DNA of 64,000 nt from Mycolicibacterium pyrenivorans (lineage in GTDB: Bacteria; Actinomycetota; Actinomycetes; Mycobacteriales; Mycobacteriaceae), in NCBI RefSeq assembly GCF_025821625.1, contig NZ_JACKSH010000237.1, positions 1,377 through 65,376 of the forward strand, given 5' to 3'. The notes beneath the pieces are model-generated. The model ran no database searches. It was not told the DNA's origin and saw only the letters and a program-made list of their open reading frames with translations. Each line of letters begins with the position of its first letter. Within the stretch, counting starts at the first letter, position 1. The position numbers and the translations under genes are program-made. Positions 16,537-25,397 of the stretch are shown here, piece after piece.

Positions 16537-17406
16537 GTGCAGCGAGAGCTCGTCCACGGGGTGACCGTCCTGGGCAACCTGGCGATCGACGTCATCAACG
16601 GGGCGCCCCGCAGTCCCGGTGGCTGTGCGTCCTTCGCAGGCGTGGCCCTGGAGGCCTCCGGCGGCCCCGGTCGGATCGTGGCCATGGGCGCCGAGCAGGA
16701 TCACGCGCTGTTCGACCCGCTGTGTGAGCGGTTCGGTGACCTCGTGCGGGTTCTCCCCTCGGACCGGACGAGTGCGTTCCGCCTGGACTACGACGACGTC
16801 GATCATCGCCACATGGCGGTCGACGCGATCGGCCCCGTATGGGGGCGGGCCGCGGTCGAGGCCGCCGATCCCGACACCACCTGGGTGCACCTTGCTCCGC
16901 TGCTTCGCACCGACTTCCCGGCGGAGACGCTGGAGCTGCTGTCCGCCCGCGGCCATCGTGTCGCCTACGACGGCCAGGGCCTGGTTCGAGCACCCCAACT
17001 CGGGCCGCTCGTCGAGGACCGACACTTTCCCGCCGACCTCCTGGTGCACCTCGACGTTCTGAAGCTGGCGGAAGACGAGGCCGTCGTCGTGGCCGACGGC
17101 CCTTTCGACGCTGCGGTGGCCAAGCGACTCGGGGTGCCCGAGATCGTGGTGACCTACGGCTCGGAGGGGTGTGACATCTATACCGACGGTGATGTCACCC
17201 GCGTTCCGGCCGCATGGCGCGTCCTGGACGTGCAGACCACCGGTGCCGGCGACATGTTCACCGCTTGTTACGTGGCCAATCGCGCCGGGGGCGCCGATCC
17301 GCGGCGGGCGGCCGAGCTGGCGAGCGAACTCGTCGCCGCGGAACTGGACAAGCGGCATCACGACAAGTCGGCCAAGCTCGGCCGGCCCACCCGCGGGGCA
17401 CGCTAG
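16537..17406 (+). CDS. PfkB-family carbohydrate kinase
   Basis: A 289-residue kinase beginning VTVLGNLAIDVINGAPRSPGGCASFAGVALEASG and ending with the signature QTTGAGDMFTACYVANR, where the Asp is the catalytic base. It starts at GTG 16537, eight bases after AGGAG. It lies 87 bp after the LacI gene on the same strand. With an oxygenase and inositol genes nearby, it may phosphorylate a cyclitol or sugar acid; the substrate is unknown. Confidence 0.8.
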   Translation: MQRELVHGVTVLGNLAIDVINGAPRSPGGCASFAGVALEASGGPGRIVAMGAEQDHALFDPLCERFGDLVRVLPSDRTSAFRLDYDDVDHRHMAVDAIGPVWGRAAVEAADPDTTWVHLAPLLRTDFPAETLELLSARGHRVAYDGQGLVRAPQLGPLVEDRHFPADLLVHLDVLKLAEDEAVVVADGPFDAAVAKRLGVPEIVVTYGSEGCDIYTDGDVTRVPAAWRVLDVQTTGAGDMFTACYVANRAGGADPRRAAELASELVAAELDKRHHDKSAKLGRPTRGAR

Positions 17407-17438
17407 CTGGCGGCTACACAGTGCTAGCTGTCGGCTAC
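17402..17438. repeat. Two 16-bp direct repeats at the kinase gene end
   Basis: GCTAGCTGGCGGCTAC (17402-17417) recurs as GCTAGCTGTCGGCTAC (17423-17438), 15 of 16 bases, with a 21-bp period (two helical turns). The first copy contains the TAG stop codon of the kinase gene. Confidence 0.7.
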
Positions 17439-17459
17439 TGACGGGTAACCCGAGTCTTA

Positions 17460-17474
17460 GAGAATGCCATTCTC
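17460..17474. promoter_or_regulatory. Perfect palindrome upstream of korA, probable operator
   Basis: GAGAATG-C-CATTCTC has 7-bp perfect arms about a single central base, the size and symmetry of a TetR- or GntR-type operator. It lies about 250 bp before korA. The rest of 17407-17724 is AT-richer than the surroundings and holds no gene I can support. Confidence 0.5.
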
Positions 17475-17724
17475 CAAAACGTGATGAAAACCACAAAACA
17501 AGGGGTCAGCGCGCGAGTTCACGCGGTTGACCATGGTGTTTCAAGCCTCTTTACTTGTCGGTAACCGGCGCGCCCCGTTCAGGGGAGCCTAAGAGAAGTG
17601 CAATAATCGGTACTCCCAGTGACAGAAAAAACGGGTAGACGAAACTCGATGGCGCGTCACGCCCTCGCAGCCTTGCCTGACGAGTGGGAATGCGCAGCCT
17701 GACTAGACGTGAAAGGCAGGGGTC

Positions 17725-19713
17725 GTGGGTCAAGACGGCAGTGTCGATGGTGACGTCGATGGCGACGGCGCCGTGACGGATGCCGCCCCGCGGCAGAAGC
17801 TGGAAAAGGTCGTCATCCGGTTCGCGGGCGACTCCGGCGACGGCATGCAGCTCACCGGCGACCGGTTCACCTCGGAAGCCGCGCTCTTCGGCAACGACCT
17901 TGCGACGCAACCGAATTACCCGGCCGAGATCCGCGCGCCACAGGGCACGCTGCCCGGTGTCTCGTCGTTCCAGATCCAGATCGCCGACTACGACATCCTC
18001 ACCGCAGGCGACCGGCCCGACGTGCTCGTGGCGATGAATCCCGCCGCGCTGAAGGCCAACGTGTCCGATCTGCCCCACGGCGGGTTGATCATCGCCAACT
18101 CCGACGAGTTCACCAAGCGCAACCTCGCCAAGGTCGGCTACGACGCCAACCCGCTGGAGAGCGAGGAGCTGTCGGACTACGTGGTGCAGGCGGTTCCGAT
18201 GACCACGCTGACGCTCGGCGCGGTCGAATCGATCGGCGCGACGAAGAAGGACGGCCAGCGCGCCAAGAACATGTTCGCCCTCGGCCTGCTGTCCTGGATG
18301 TACGGCCGCGAACTCGAGCACAGCGAGTCGTTCATCCGCGAGAAGTTCGCCCGCAAGCCCGATGTCGCCGAGGCCAACGTGCTCGCGCTCAAGGCGGGCT
18401 GGAACTTCGGGGAGACCACCGAAGCGTTCGCCACCACCTACGAGGTGTCCCCGGCCAAGTTGAAGACCGGCGAGTACCGGCAGATCTCCGGCAACACCGC
18501 ACTGGCCTACGGGCTGGTGGCCGCCGGTGTCCTCGGTGACCTCCAGGTGGTGCTGGGCACCTACCCGATCACCCCGGCCTCCGACATCCTCCACGAGCTG
18601 TCCAAGCACAAGAACTTCAACGTGCTGACGTTCCAGGCCGAGGACGAGATCGCCGGCATCGGCGCGGCGATCGGCGCCTCCTACGGAGGCGCGCTTGGCA
18701 TCACCAGCACCTCGGGGCCCGGCATCTCGCTGAAGTCCGAGGCGATCGGCCTGGCCGTGATGACCGAGTTGCCGCTCATCGTGATCGACGTGCAGCGTGG
18801 CGGACCGTCGACGGGTCTGCCCACCAAGACCGAGCAGGCCGACCTGCTGCAGGCGCTGTTCGGGCGCAACGGCGAATCGCCGGTGGCCGTGCTGGCTCCC
18901 CGGTCGCCGTCGGACTGCTTCGACGTCGCCGTCGAGGCCGCCCGCATCGCCATCCACTACCACACGCCGGTGATGATCCTGTCCGACGGCGCCATCGCCA
19001 ACGGCTCCGAGCCGTGGCGGATCCCCGACGTGACCGATACCTCGGCGTACCCGCCGATCAAGCACACGTTCGCCAAATCCGGTGAGCCGTTCGCGCCTTA
19101 CGCGCGCGATCCCGAGACCCTGGCCCGCCAGTTCGCGATCCCGGGTACGCCCGGGCTCGAGCACCGGATCGGCGGCCTGGAAGCGGCCAACGGCTCGGGC
19201 AACATCTCCTACGAGCCCAAGAACCACGACCTGATGGTCCGGTTGCGTCACGAGAAGGTGGCCGGCATCAAGGTTCCCGACCTCGAGGTCGACGATCCGA
19301 GCGGTGAGGCCGACCTGCTGCTGCTCGGCTGGGGAAGCAGCTACGGCCCCATCGGCGAAGCCTGCCGACGGGCCCGGCGCAAGGGCGTCAAGGTCGCCCA
19401 TGCGCAGCTGCGCAACCTCAACCCGTTCCCCGCCAACCTCGGCGAGGTGCTGAAGGCGTACTCGACGGTCGTGCTGCCCGAGATGAACCTCGGCCAGCTG
19501 GCCCTGCTGCTGCGCGGGAAGTTCCTCGTCGACGTCCAGTCGGTGACGAAGGTCGAGGGGATGGCGTTCCTGGCCGACGAGGTCGAAGGCATCATCGATG
19601 CAGCGCTCGACGGAACACTGGGCGAGAAGGAACTCGAGAAGGCCAAGTTCGCGCGGTTGGCGGCTGCCACCATCGAGGACACAGCGGCAACAGGTGTGGG
19701 AGCAAGCGCATGA
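17725..19713 (+). CDS. korA: 2-oxoglutarate:ferredoxin oxidoreductase, alpha subunit (gamma-alpha fusion)
   Basis: A 662-residue subunit of the CoA-dependent 2-oxoglutarate:ferredoxin oxidoreductase that yields succinyl-CoA and reduced ferredoxin. The N-terminal gamma domain (IRFAGDSGDGMQLTGDRF at about 33-50) is fused to the pyrimidine-binding alpha domain (GTYPITPASDILHELSKH, AIGASYGGALGITSTSGPGISLKSE, DVQRGGPSTGLPTKTEQADL) and a C-terminal transketolase-like domain. The GTG start at 17725 precedes an acidic Gly/Asp-rich leader. It overlaps korB by four bases. In M. tuberculosis the same pair is Rv2455c-Rv2454c. Confidence 0.93.
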   Translation: MGQDGSVDGDVDGDGAVTDAAPRQKLEKVVIRFAGDSGDGMQLTGDRFTSEAALFGNDLATQPNYPAEIRAPQGTLPGVSSFQIQIADYDILTAGDRPDVLVAMNPAALKANVSDLPHGGLIIANSDEFTKRNLAKVGYDANPLESEELSDYVVQAVPMTTLTLGAVESIGATKKDGQRAKNMFALGLLSWMYGRELEHSESFIREKFARKPDVAEANVLALKAGWNFGETTEAFATTYEVSPAKLKTGEYRQISGNTALAYGLVAAGVLGDLQVVLGTYPITPASDILHELSKHKNFNVLTFQAEDEIAGIGAAIGASYGGALGITSTSGPGISLKSEAIGLAVMTELPLIVIDVQRGGPSTGLPTKTEQADLLQALFGRNGESPVAVLAPRSPSDCFDVAVEAARIAIHYHTPVMILSDGAIANGSEPWRIPDVTDTSAYPPIKHTFAKSGEPFAPYARDPETLARQFAIPGTPGLEHRIGGLEAANGSGNISYEPKNHDLMVRLRHEKVAGIKVPDLEVDDPSGEADLLLLGWGSSYGPIGEACRRARRKGVKVAHAQLRNLNPFPANLGEVLKAYSTVVLPEMNLGQLALLLRGKFLVDVQSVTKVEGMAFLADEVEGIIDAALDGTLGEKELEKAKFARLAAATIEDTAATGVGASA

Positions 19714-20825
19714 CGACAGCGAGAAGCGAAGCGGATCGCGCAACGAACCAGTTGATCGGCAACGATCTGGGGTTGAGCCCGGCTGGGCTGACCAAGACCA
19801 GCCTGGTTCCGACGACCGACGAACCGCAGAAGTCGAAGGACTTCACCAGCGACCAGGAGGTCCGCTGGTGCCCCGGCTGCGGTGACTACGTCATCCTCAA
19901 CACCATCCGCAACTTCCTGCCCGAGCTGGGCCTGCGCCGCGAGAACATCGCGTTCGTCAGCGGCATCGGCTGCTCGAGCCGGTTCCCGTACTACCTGGAG
20001 ACCTACGGCTTCCACTCGATTCACGGCCGTGCGCCGACCATCGCGACCGGCCTGGCCCTGGCTCGCGAGGACCTGTCGGTCTGGGTGGTCACGGGTGACG
20101 GCGACGCGCTGTCCATCGGCGGTAACCACCTCATCCACGCGCTGCGCCGCAACATCAACATCACGATCCTGCTGTTCAACAACCGGATCTACGGGCTGAC
20201 CAAGGGCCAGTACTCGCCGACGTCCGAGGTCGGCAAGGTCACCAAGTCCACCCCGATGGGGTCGCTGGACTACCCGTTCAACCCGGTGTCGCTGGCCCTG
20301 GGCGCCGAGGCCACGTTCGTCGGCCGTGCCATGGACTCCGACCGCAAGGGTCTGAGCGAGGTGCTGCGGGGCGCCGCCGCGCATCGCGGTGCCGCGCTCG
20401 TCGAGATCATGCAGGACTGCCCGATCTTCAACGACGGCTCGTTCGACGCGCTGCGCAAGGAAGGCGCCGAGGAGCGGCTGATCAACCTCAGCCACGGCGA
20501 GCCCATCACCTTCGGCGCCGACGGCGAGTACTGCGTGGTCAAGTCGGGATACGGGCTCGAGGTCGCCAAGACCGCCGATGTGTCGGCCGACCAGATCGTG
20601 GTCCATGACGCGCAGCTGGAGGATCCGGCGTACGCGTTCGCCCTGTCGCGGCTGTCCGAGCAGAACCTCGACCACATGGTGATGGGCATCTTCCGCCAGG
20701 TGAGCAAGCCGACCTACGACGATGCAGCCCGCCAGCAGCTGGTCGCGGCGCGCGAAGCCAAGGCCCACGACGCGGAGGCCCTGCAGTCGCTGCTTCGCGG
20801 CAAGGACACGTGGGTCGTTGACTGA
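19710..20825 (+). CDS. korB: 2-oxoglutarate:ferredoxin oxidoreductase, beta subunit
   Basis: A 371-residue ThDP-binding subunit. WCPGCGDY near residue 53 gives the cluster-proximal cysteines, SGIGCSSRFPYY adds another, and VVTGDGDALSIGGNHLIHALRRNINITILLFNN is the ThDP/Mg2+ motif (GDGD then N). The ATGA overlap with korA shows translational coupling. Together the two proteins form the alternative, oxygen-tolerant 2-oxoglutarate decarboxylating system of mycobacteria. Confidence 0.94.
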   Translation: MTTARSEADRATNQLIGNDLGLSPAGLTKTSLVPTTDEPQKSKDFTSDQEVRWCPGCGDYVILNTIRNFLPELGLRRENIAFVSGIGCSSRFPYYLETYGFHSIHGRAPTIATGLALAREDLSVWVVTGDGDALSIGGNHLIHALRRNINITILLFNNRIYGLTKGQYSPTSEVGKVTKSTPMGSLDYPFNPVSLALGAEATFVGRAMDSDRKGLSEVLRGAAAHRGAALVEIMQDCPIFNDGSFDALRKEGAEERLINLSHGEPITFGADGEYCVVKSGYGLEVAKTADVSADQIVVHDAQLEDPAYAFALSRLSEQNLDHMVMGIFRQVSKPTYDDAARQQLVAAREAKAHDAEALQSLLRGKDTWVVD

Positions 20826-20859
20826 CTGACCGTCGACTGATTGCGCTAACGTCACCGGT

Positions 20860-21462
20860 GTGACGTCGCCCCTGCCGTTGGCCGCCGTGGTGCTGGCTGG
20901 AGGGGCGTCCCGGCGGATGGGCCGCGACAAGGCCACGCTGGTGATCGACGGTCCCGCAGGCCCAACCACCCTGGTGGAGCGGATCGTGTCGGTCGTGGCT
21001 GCGCGTTGTGCGCCCGTGTACGTCATCGCCGCTCCCGGCCAGGCACTTCCCGAGTTGCCTGCCGTCATCCTCCGTGACGAGGTGCGCGGCGTCGGACCGC
21101 TGCTCGCCACCGGCCGGGGATTGCGGGCCGCCGCGGAGTTCGGGCTCGAGCACGCGTTCGTCTGCGCCGTGGACATGCCGGAGCTGACCACCGATCTGAT
21201 CGAGGCGCTGGCCGGACCTGCCGAGCGGTTGGGCGCCGACGTCGTCCTCCCCTGGGACGGCCGCGATCACTACCTGGCAGGCATCTACCGGACAGCGCTG
21301 TTCACCACGGTCGCCGGCCTCGTCCACGCCGGCGAGCGCAGCATGCGCGCCCTGGTCGACTCGGTCGACACCCAGCGGATCGTGATGCCCGAACAACCGG
21401 CCCTCGCGAACGTCAACACCGTCGCCGACTTGGAGGCCGTGGCCCCGCCACGATTGCTCTAG
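20860..21462 (+). CDS. mobA: MobA-like molybdenum cofactor nucleotidyltransferase
   Basis: A 200-residue nucleotidyltransferase with the diagnostic LAGGASRRMGRDKATL motif at residues 12-27 and the metal-site Asp in CAVDMPEL. The family attaches GMP (or CMP) to molybdopterin. It starts at GTG 20860, 34 bp after korB, the same neighbour as in M. tuberculosis (Rv2453c). MobA and MocA-type enzymes are hard to separate by sequence alone. Confidence 0.85.
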   Translation: MTSPLPLAAVVLAGGASRRMGRDKATLVIDGPAGPTTLVERIVSVVAARCAPVYVIAAPGQALPELPAVILRDEVRGVGPLLATGRGLRAAAEFGLEHAFVCAVDMPELTTDLIEALAGPAERLGADVVLPWDGRDHYLAGIYRTALFTTVAGLVHAGERSMRALVDSVDTQRIVMPEQPALANVNTVADLEAVAPPRLL

Positions 21463-22467
21463 CAAATTCATTTACGAATGTCATCGAATTCGCACGGTAT
21501 CGCCTGTAATTGATGGCAGTGAATTTGGTACATGTTTCAGCGTGATAAGCGACGGTTCTGCAGAAATAGCGTTCCGTGATGTGCTCGAAATATATCTGTG
21601 AAAACTCCTGGCGCTCAACAATCTTGAGGCTCGCCCTGCGGGAAAATGCGACGGATCGTCCTCTTTTCGGTGTCGACGGGCGGCACCGACGATCCGTGAT
21701 CGGCCGAACCTCGGCCGGGCATCCCGGGCAAGGCCGGCCGGCGTAACCACATGCCGCTCTCGGGGCGCCACTGGTCCGCCAGGGCGGCGTCCGAAGGCGT
21801 TGCGGGACAGGCATTGTGGAGGACAGAGACCCGACATGAGCTGATGGCGCTCACGGCTTCCGGCAAACGGCCGCTGCCCGTCGCGCGCCGAAACATACAC
21901 TGCACCAGCGGGTTCGGGGCCGGACAGATCAGGGAGACACCGGCGCCCCAGCGAACCCAGTCGGCCCTCCTGGCCGACGGAAATGCCCTTTTCGCTCTGG
22001 CTCATGCATTTTCGTGGTGGGTTGACGGCTGCAGAGGGCGAACGAGCGTGTCCCAGCTCACAATATGCCCGTGATTTGGCTCACCTTTGGTTTGGCGGGC
22101 TCGCATTTCTGCGGCGGCGACAATCCGAGGGCTGACCTGCACCGACGATGCGACGGGTGGTCGTGATCATTCCGTGATCTGCGCGCGACACGTTCTCGGG
22201 CGAGATGACTTTGCGCTGATGGCTTTGTACGGTCCAAACCAGCTTCATACGGAGCAAATAAATCAAAAACCACGAACCTGCGTGTGTGGGGCTGTGCGAG
22301 GCGGATCAGCCTCTCGCGGCATCCGGGGTCACAGTCCCGGTGAGGCCTACTGCCTCCCCCGTCGTGCCTGACCGAGACGGCACGACCCCATCAAACCGCC
22401 TGATTTCAGGCACTCAGTCCGCGTTGGAGCGGGCAGTGATGGCGCGCGCTTGGCGAAAGGATCGAAG
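21463..22467. other. About 1 kb intergenic region, no supported gene
   Basis: The first 150 bases (21463-21610) are distinctly AT-richer than the rest of the window. Frames of 100-170 codons exist on both strands, but their translations are Arg/Pro/Ser-rich, lack any recognisable domain and lack ribosome sites. The right part forms the upstream region of the first rpf gene and includes a hairpin at 22361-22386. Confidence 0.6.
22361..22386 (+). other. Hairpin in the rpf upstream region
   Basis: GTCGTGCC (22361-22368) and GGCACGAC (22379-22386) form a perfect 8-bp stem with a 10-nt loop, about 80 bp before the TTG start of the first rpf gene. There is no U-run, so it is more likely leader structure than a terminator. 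Confidence 0.5.
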
Positions 22468-22791
22468 TTGAAGAACATCCGCAAGACGTTTGGTATGGCC
22501 ACCATCGCTGGAGCGCTCACAGTTGCGCCGATGGCCCTGGCGACCGGCACCGCGAGTGCGGACAGCGTCAACTGGGATGCCGTGGCGGCTTGCGAGTCGG
22601 GCGGCAACTGGGCGATCAACACCGGCAACGGCTACTACGGCGGCCTGCAGTTCGCGATGGGCACCTGGCGGTCCAACGGTGGCTCGGGCTCGCCGCACAC
22701 CGCCAGCCGTGAAGAGCAGATCCGCGTGGCCGAGAACGTGCTGCAGACGCAGGGCATCGGCGCGTGGCCGACCTGCGGCGGACGCGGCTGA
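22468..22791 (+). CDS. Resuscitation-promoting factor, short transglycosylase-like protein
   Basis: A 107-residue secreted Rpf protein. A signal peptide (KNIRKTFGMATIAGALTVAPMALA, cleavage after TASA) is followed directly by the Rpf domain DSVNWDAVAACESGGNWAINTGNGYYGGLQF with the catalytic Glu and ending TQGIGAWPTCG with the conserved Cys. The start is a TTG at 22468, seven bases after AAAGGA, giving a leader that aligns with the paralogue downstream. Rpf proteins cleave peptidoglycan and help dormant cells resume growth. It has no C-terminal extension. Confidence 0.92.
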   Translation: MKNIRKTFGMATIAGALTVAPMALATGTASADSVNWDAVAACESGGNWAINTGNGYYGGLQFAMGTWRSNGGSGSPHTASREEQIRVAENVLQTQGIGAWPTCGGRG

Positions 22792-22811
22792 CAACCAAGT
22801 ACATACCTGGA

Positions 22812-22844
22812 GAGGCGGTGCCGGCGGATGCCGGCGCCGCCCTC
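22812..22844 (+). terminator. Terminator after first rpf gene
   Basis: GAGGCGGTGCCGGC and GCCGGCGCCGCCCTC form a GC-rich stem with one bulge and a 4-nt loop, followed by TTTGTG. It lies 20 bp after the stop codon. Confidence 0.7.
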
Positions 22845-23019
22845 TTTGTGCTCTGGCCGGCCGATCCCCGCGTTCTCAGGGGTCTCTTACGTCAGATAAG
22901 TAACGACTAAAACTTTCGCCACGTGCGTAACAGGTGATGTGGGTCACCCGACAGACGAGATAACCGCAGCGTGAGAGTGCGGGCCTTTGAGTCATAACGG
23001 TCGGGGAAGGACCGCAGAG

Positions 23020-23520
23020 ATGAACATTCGCAAAGTTGTCACCAAAGCCCTGATGGCCACCGCGATCTCCGGAGCGCTCGCCGCCGTCCCGATGACGCTC
23101 GACGGCGCCACGGCCACCGCACACGCGGACTCGGTCAACTGGGACGCCATCGCGCAGTGCGAGTCGGGCGGCAACTGGAACATCAACACCGGCAACGGCC
23201 ACTACGGCGGCCTGCAGTTCAAGCAGGCGACCTGGGCGTCCAACGGCGGAGTCGGCAACCCGGCGACCGCATCGCGCTCCGAGCAGATCCGCGTTGCCGA
23301 AAACGTGCTGCGGACCCAGGGCCTCAAGGCGTGGCCGACGTGCGGCGCCAAGGGGATGGCCGCGCAGGTGTGGGGCAACGCGCCCGCCACCCCGGCCGTG
23401 CCGGCCGCGGTCCCCGCGAAGGCGACCGGGTGCGCGGCGATGCCGACCTCGGTCTTCGGCGGCATCCTCGACCTGCGCAAGATGTGCACCAAGCTGACGA
23501 CACCGCGTTCGGCGCGCTGA
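23020..23520 (+). CDS. rpfE: Resuscitation-promoting factor with C-terminal extension (RpfE-like)
   Basis: A 166-residue secreted Rpf. The signal peptide (MNIRKVVTKALMATAISGALAAVP) ends at AHA, the Rpf domain DSVNWDAIAQCESGGNWNINTGNGHYGGLQF contains the catalytic Glu, and after TCGAKG comes a Pro/Ala linker and a small C-terminal segment with two Cys (TGCAAM, RKMCTK). ATG 23020 follows GGGAAGGA. It is a tandem paralogue of the preceding gene, with nearly identical core sequence. The upstream region has GTAACA- and GGTCAC-like half-sites that might be bound by a response regulator. Confidence 0.9.
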   Translation: MNIRKVVTKALMATAISGALAAVPMTLDGATATAHADSVNWDAIAQCESGGNWNINTGNGHYGGLQFKQATWASNGGVGNPATASRSEQIRVAENVLRTQGLKAWPTCGAKGMAAQVWGNAPATPAVPAAVPAKATGCAAMPTSVFGGILDLRKMCTKLTTPRSAR

Positions 23521-23533
23521 CGACCGGTTGACC

Positions 23534-24700
23534 TCAGCCTGCGACGTCCGCCGCGGTGGGCAGGCGGAACGCCGAGCGCGCCGCGATCGACGCCAGGTGC
23601 GCGGTCACCGCTCGTTCCGGGATCAGCGCCGTGGCCCGACTGGCGGCACCGCTGAGGAATGACGGGCGAAGGTTGACGATCCTGCCGATCGTGGCCGATT
23701 CCCGCACCAGCGGACGGACACGACGCTTACGGAAGTCGCCGAACCGGGCGAACGCGGTCGCCACGTCCGGGGCCAACTCGAGGAATCGCGCCAGGATCGC
23801 CGCGTCCTCGAGGCCCTGGCAGCCACCCTGGCCGAGATGGGGACGCATCGGATGAGCGGCGTCGCCGACGATCACCGCAGGGCCGCGCGACCACCGTTCG
23901 GGCTGGGCGCGGTCGAACAGATCGTTGCGCAACAGATCGGCCGGGTCCGTGGACGCGACCAGCCGGGGGATCGGCTCGGCCCATGAGGCGAGCTTGGTCG
24001 TGAGGTATGCGTGGTCGCCGCCGGGGGTACTGCTGCCTTCGGGTGCGCGTTCGGTCGCGAACCAATAGGTGTGATCGGGGCCGAGCGGCACGTGCCCGAC
24101 CTCGGTTCCGGCGCCCATCGTCTCGCCGGCCAGCGCGGGATCCAGCCGGTAGGCGGCGACTCCGCGCCAGGCCGTGTATCCGACGTATCGGCTGCGCAGC
24201 GCGCCGTTGAGGGTCCGTGCCACCACGGAGTTGACCCCGTCGGCGCCGATCACCGCATCGCTCTCCCGGATCTGCATGTCCGACGTCGTGAGCTGGACCG
24301 AGACATCGGCGATCGTGAGCCCGGTCGCGGTCACACCCGTCTCGACAGTGCCCGGGGCCAACGCGTCGCGCAGGATGTCGGTCAACACCGACCGGCGCAC
24401 CACCACCAGAGGTTCGCCGAGCGCGTCGACGATCCGCTGGGCCGAGGGGCGGCGCAACCACCTGCCGTCGCGCCAGCGCATCGCTCCGCCGGTCACCCGG
24501 CCGCCGGCGCCGCGCACGTCGTCACCCAGCCCGAGTTCGTCCAAGGCGGCCAGCGCGTTGGGCCAGATGCTGATGCCCGCGCCGGTCGTGGTGTCGCTGC
24601 GCTGCTCGACGACCGTCACGTCGTGACCGGCACGGTGCAAGGCCACCGCGGTTCCCAACCCGGCGATGCCTGCGCCGATGACCGTGATGCGCGCCGACAT
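23534..24700 (-). CDS. FAD-dependent monooxygenase (UbiH/PHBH type)
   Basis: A 388-residue flavoprotein hydroxylase: N-terminal GAGIAGLGTAVALHRAG Rossmann motif, VVRRSVLTDILRDAL (the DG-adjacent region), IGADGVNSVVAR and the second FAD motif VIVGDAAHPMRPHLGQGGCQGLEDA. Enzymes of this group hydroxylate aromatic or polyketide-like substrates with NAD(P)H. It converges on the rpf gene 13 bp away and is divergent from the dimethylamine-monooxygenase-type operon. The substrate is unknown. Confidence 0.85.
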   Translation of the reverse strand: MSARITVIGAGIAGLGTAVALHRAGHDVTVVEQRSDTTTGAGISIWPNALAALDELGLGDDVRGAGGRVTGGAMRWRDGRWLRRPSAQRIVDALGEPLVVVRRSVLTDILRDALAPGTVETGVTATGLTIADVSVQLTTSDMQIRESDAVIGADGVNSVVARTLNGALRSRYVGYTAWRGVAAYRLDPALAGETMGAGTEVGHVPLGPDHTYWFATERAPEGSSTPGGDHAYLTTKLASWAEPIPRLVASTDPADLLRNDLFDRAQPERWSRGPAVIVGDAAHPMRPHLGQGGCQGLEDAAILARFLELAPDVATAFARFGDFRKRRVRPLVRESATIGRIVNLRPSFLSGAASRATALIPERAVTAHLASIAARSAFRLPTAADVAG

Positions 24701-24851
24701 GCGCTGACCCTATCCGTCCGCGCACCGCGCAGGCCGGTCGGCGGCGAGCAACGCGTCAAGTAGACGAGACAGTCAGGTCACATCCGCGAAACGCAGGGCT
24801 GGTTTCCTGAAGGGCAACCCCGTCAACCACAGGTGTACCCCGGAAGGTTTC

Positions 24852-25397
24852 ATGAGACCCGCCCTCGAGCTGACGAGCGTGCCCGCGTGGGCCACAACTC
24901 CGACCAGGCCGCACGCCGACATCTGCGGCCGAAGCTGGACCGTCGTCGCCTTCGGGCCATCGGGGGCCGAGATCGCCGGGCTCTGGTGTTCCCAGATCGC
25001 CGCGACGGGTCGCGAAACCGCGGTCCACGTGCATGAGGTCGCGGCCGAAGGCGGCGACGAGAACGCGCGTGCGGCACTGATATCCGACCTCGCCGACGCC
25101 AGGGTCGGGTGGCGCCTGATGATGGCGGGCCCGGCGGACTCCTGCCTGCGGCTGCGTGCGCTGGCGATGCAGCTGGGTGTCGCCGACGACGAGATCACGG
25201 TGGCGTCCACCGACGTGGGGCTGCGATCGGTCCAGTGTGTGCACTGCCGGACCGTCACCAGCGCGGCCGTCGAACTCGACGACGTCCTGCCGTGCGCCGG
25301 TTGCGGCCGCAATCTGCTGGTCTATTACCACGTCTCCCGTCGCCAGGGCGCGCACCTGGGATTCATGGTCGACGCCGAGGAGCAGGAACTGTCGTGA
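24852..25397 (+). CDS. DmmA-like small subunit of dimethylamine monooxygenase
   Basis: A 181-residue protein with a C-terminal four-Cys pair (CVHCRTVT then CAGCGRNLLVYYHVSRRQGAHLGFMVDAEE), a possible zinc or redox site. The sequence matches the DmmA-like family found with NAD(P)H reductases and DUF3445 heme N-demethylases. GGAAGG precedes ATG 24852, and the stop overlaps the reductase start by four bases (GTGA). The subunit letter differs between published systems, so I give no symbol. Confidence 0.72.
   Translation: MRPALELTSVPAWATTPTRPHADICGRSWTVVAFGPSGAEIAGLWCSQIAATGRETAVHVHEVAAEGGDENARAALISDLADARVGWRLMMAGPADSCLRLRALAMQLGVADDEITVASTDVGLRSVQCVHCRTVTSAAVELDDVLPCAGCGRNLLVYYHVSRRQGAHLGFMVDAEEQELS

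Noticed and set aside
17551..19743. A 730-codon open frame on the minus strand opposite korA
   Set aside because: It lies antisense to korA, is Arg/His/Gly-rich and shows no domain; it results from high GC in codon position three of korA.
21481..22074. Frames of 100-174 codons in the region before the rpf genes
   Set aside because: No ribosome site, no recognisable motif, Arg/Ser/Pro-rich translations and overlap with each other on both strands.
22087..22467. A possible c-di-AMP (ydaO-type) riboswitch, as known before rpfA in mycobacteria
   Set aside because: I looked for its conserved elements and could not align them; only a simple hairpin is visible.
22876..23019. MtrA-like boxes (GTAACA, GGTCAC) before the second rpf gene
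   Set aside because: The half-sites are degenerate and not in a clear tandem arrangement, so I mention them only in the gene entry.
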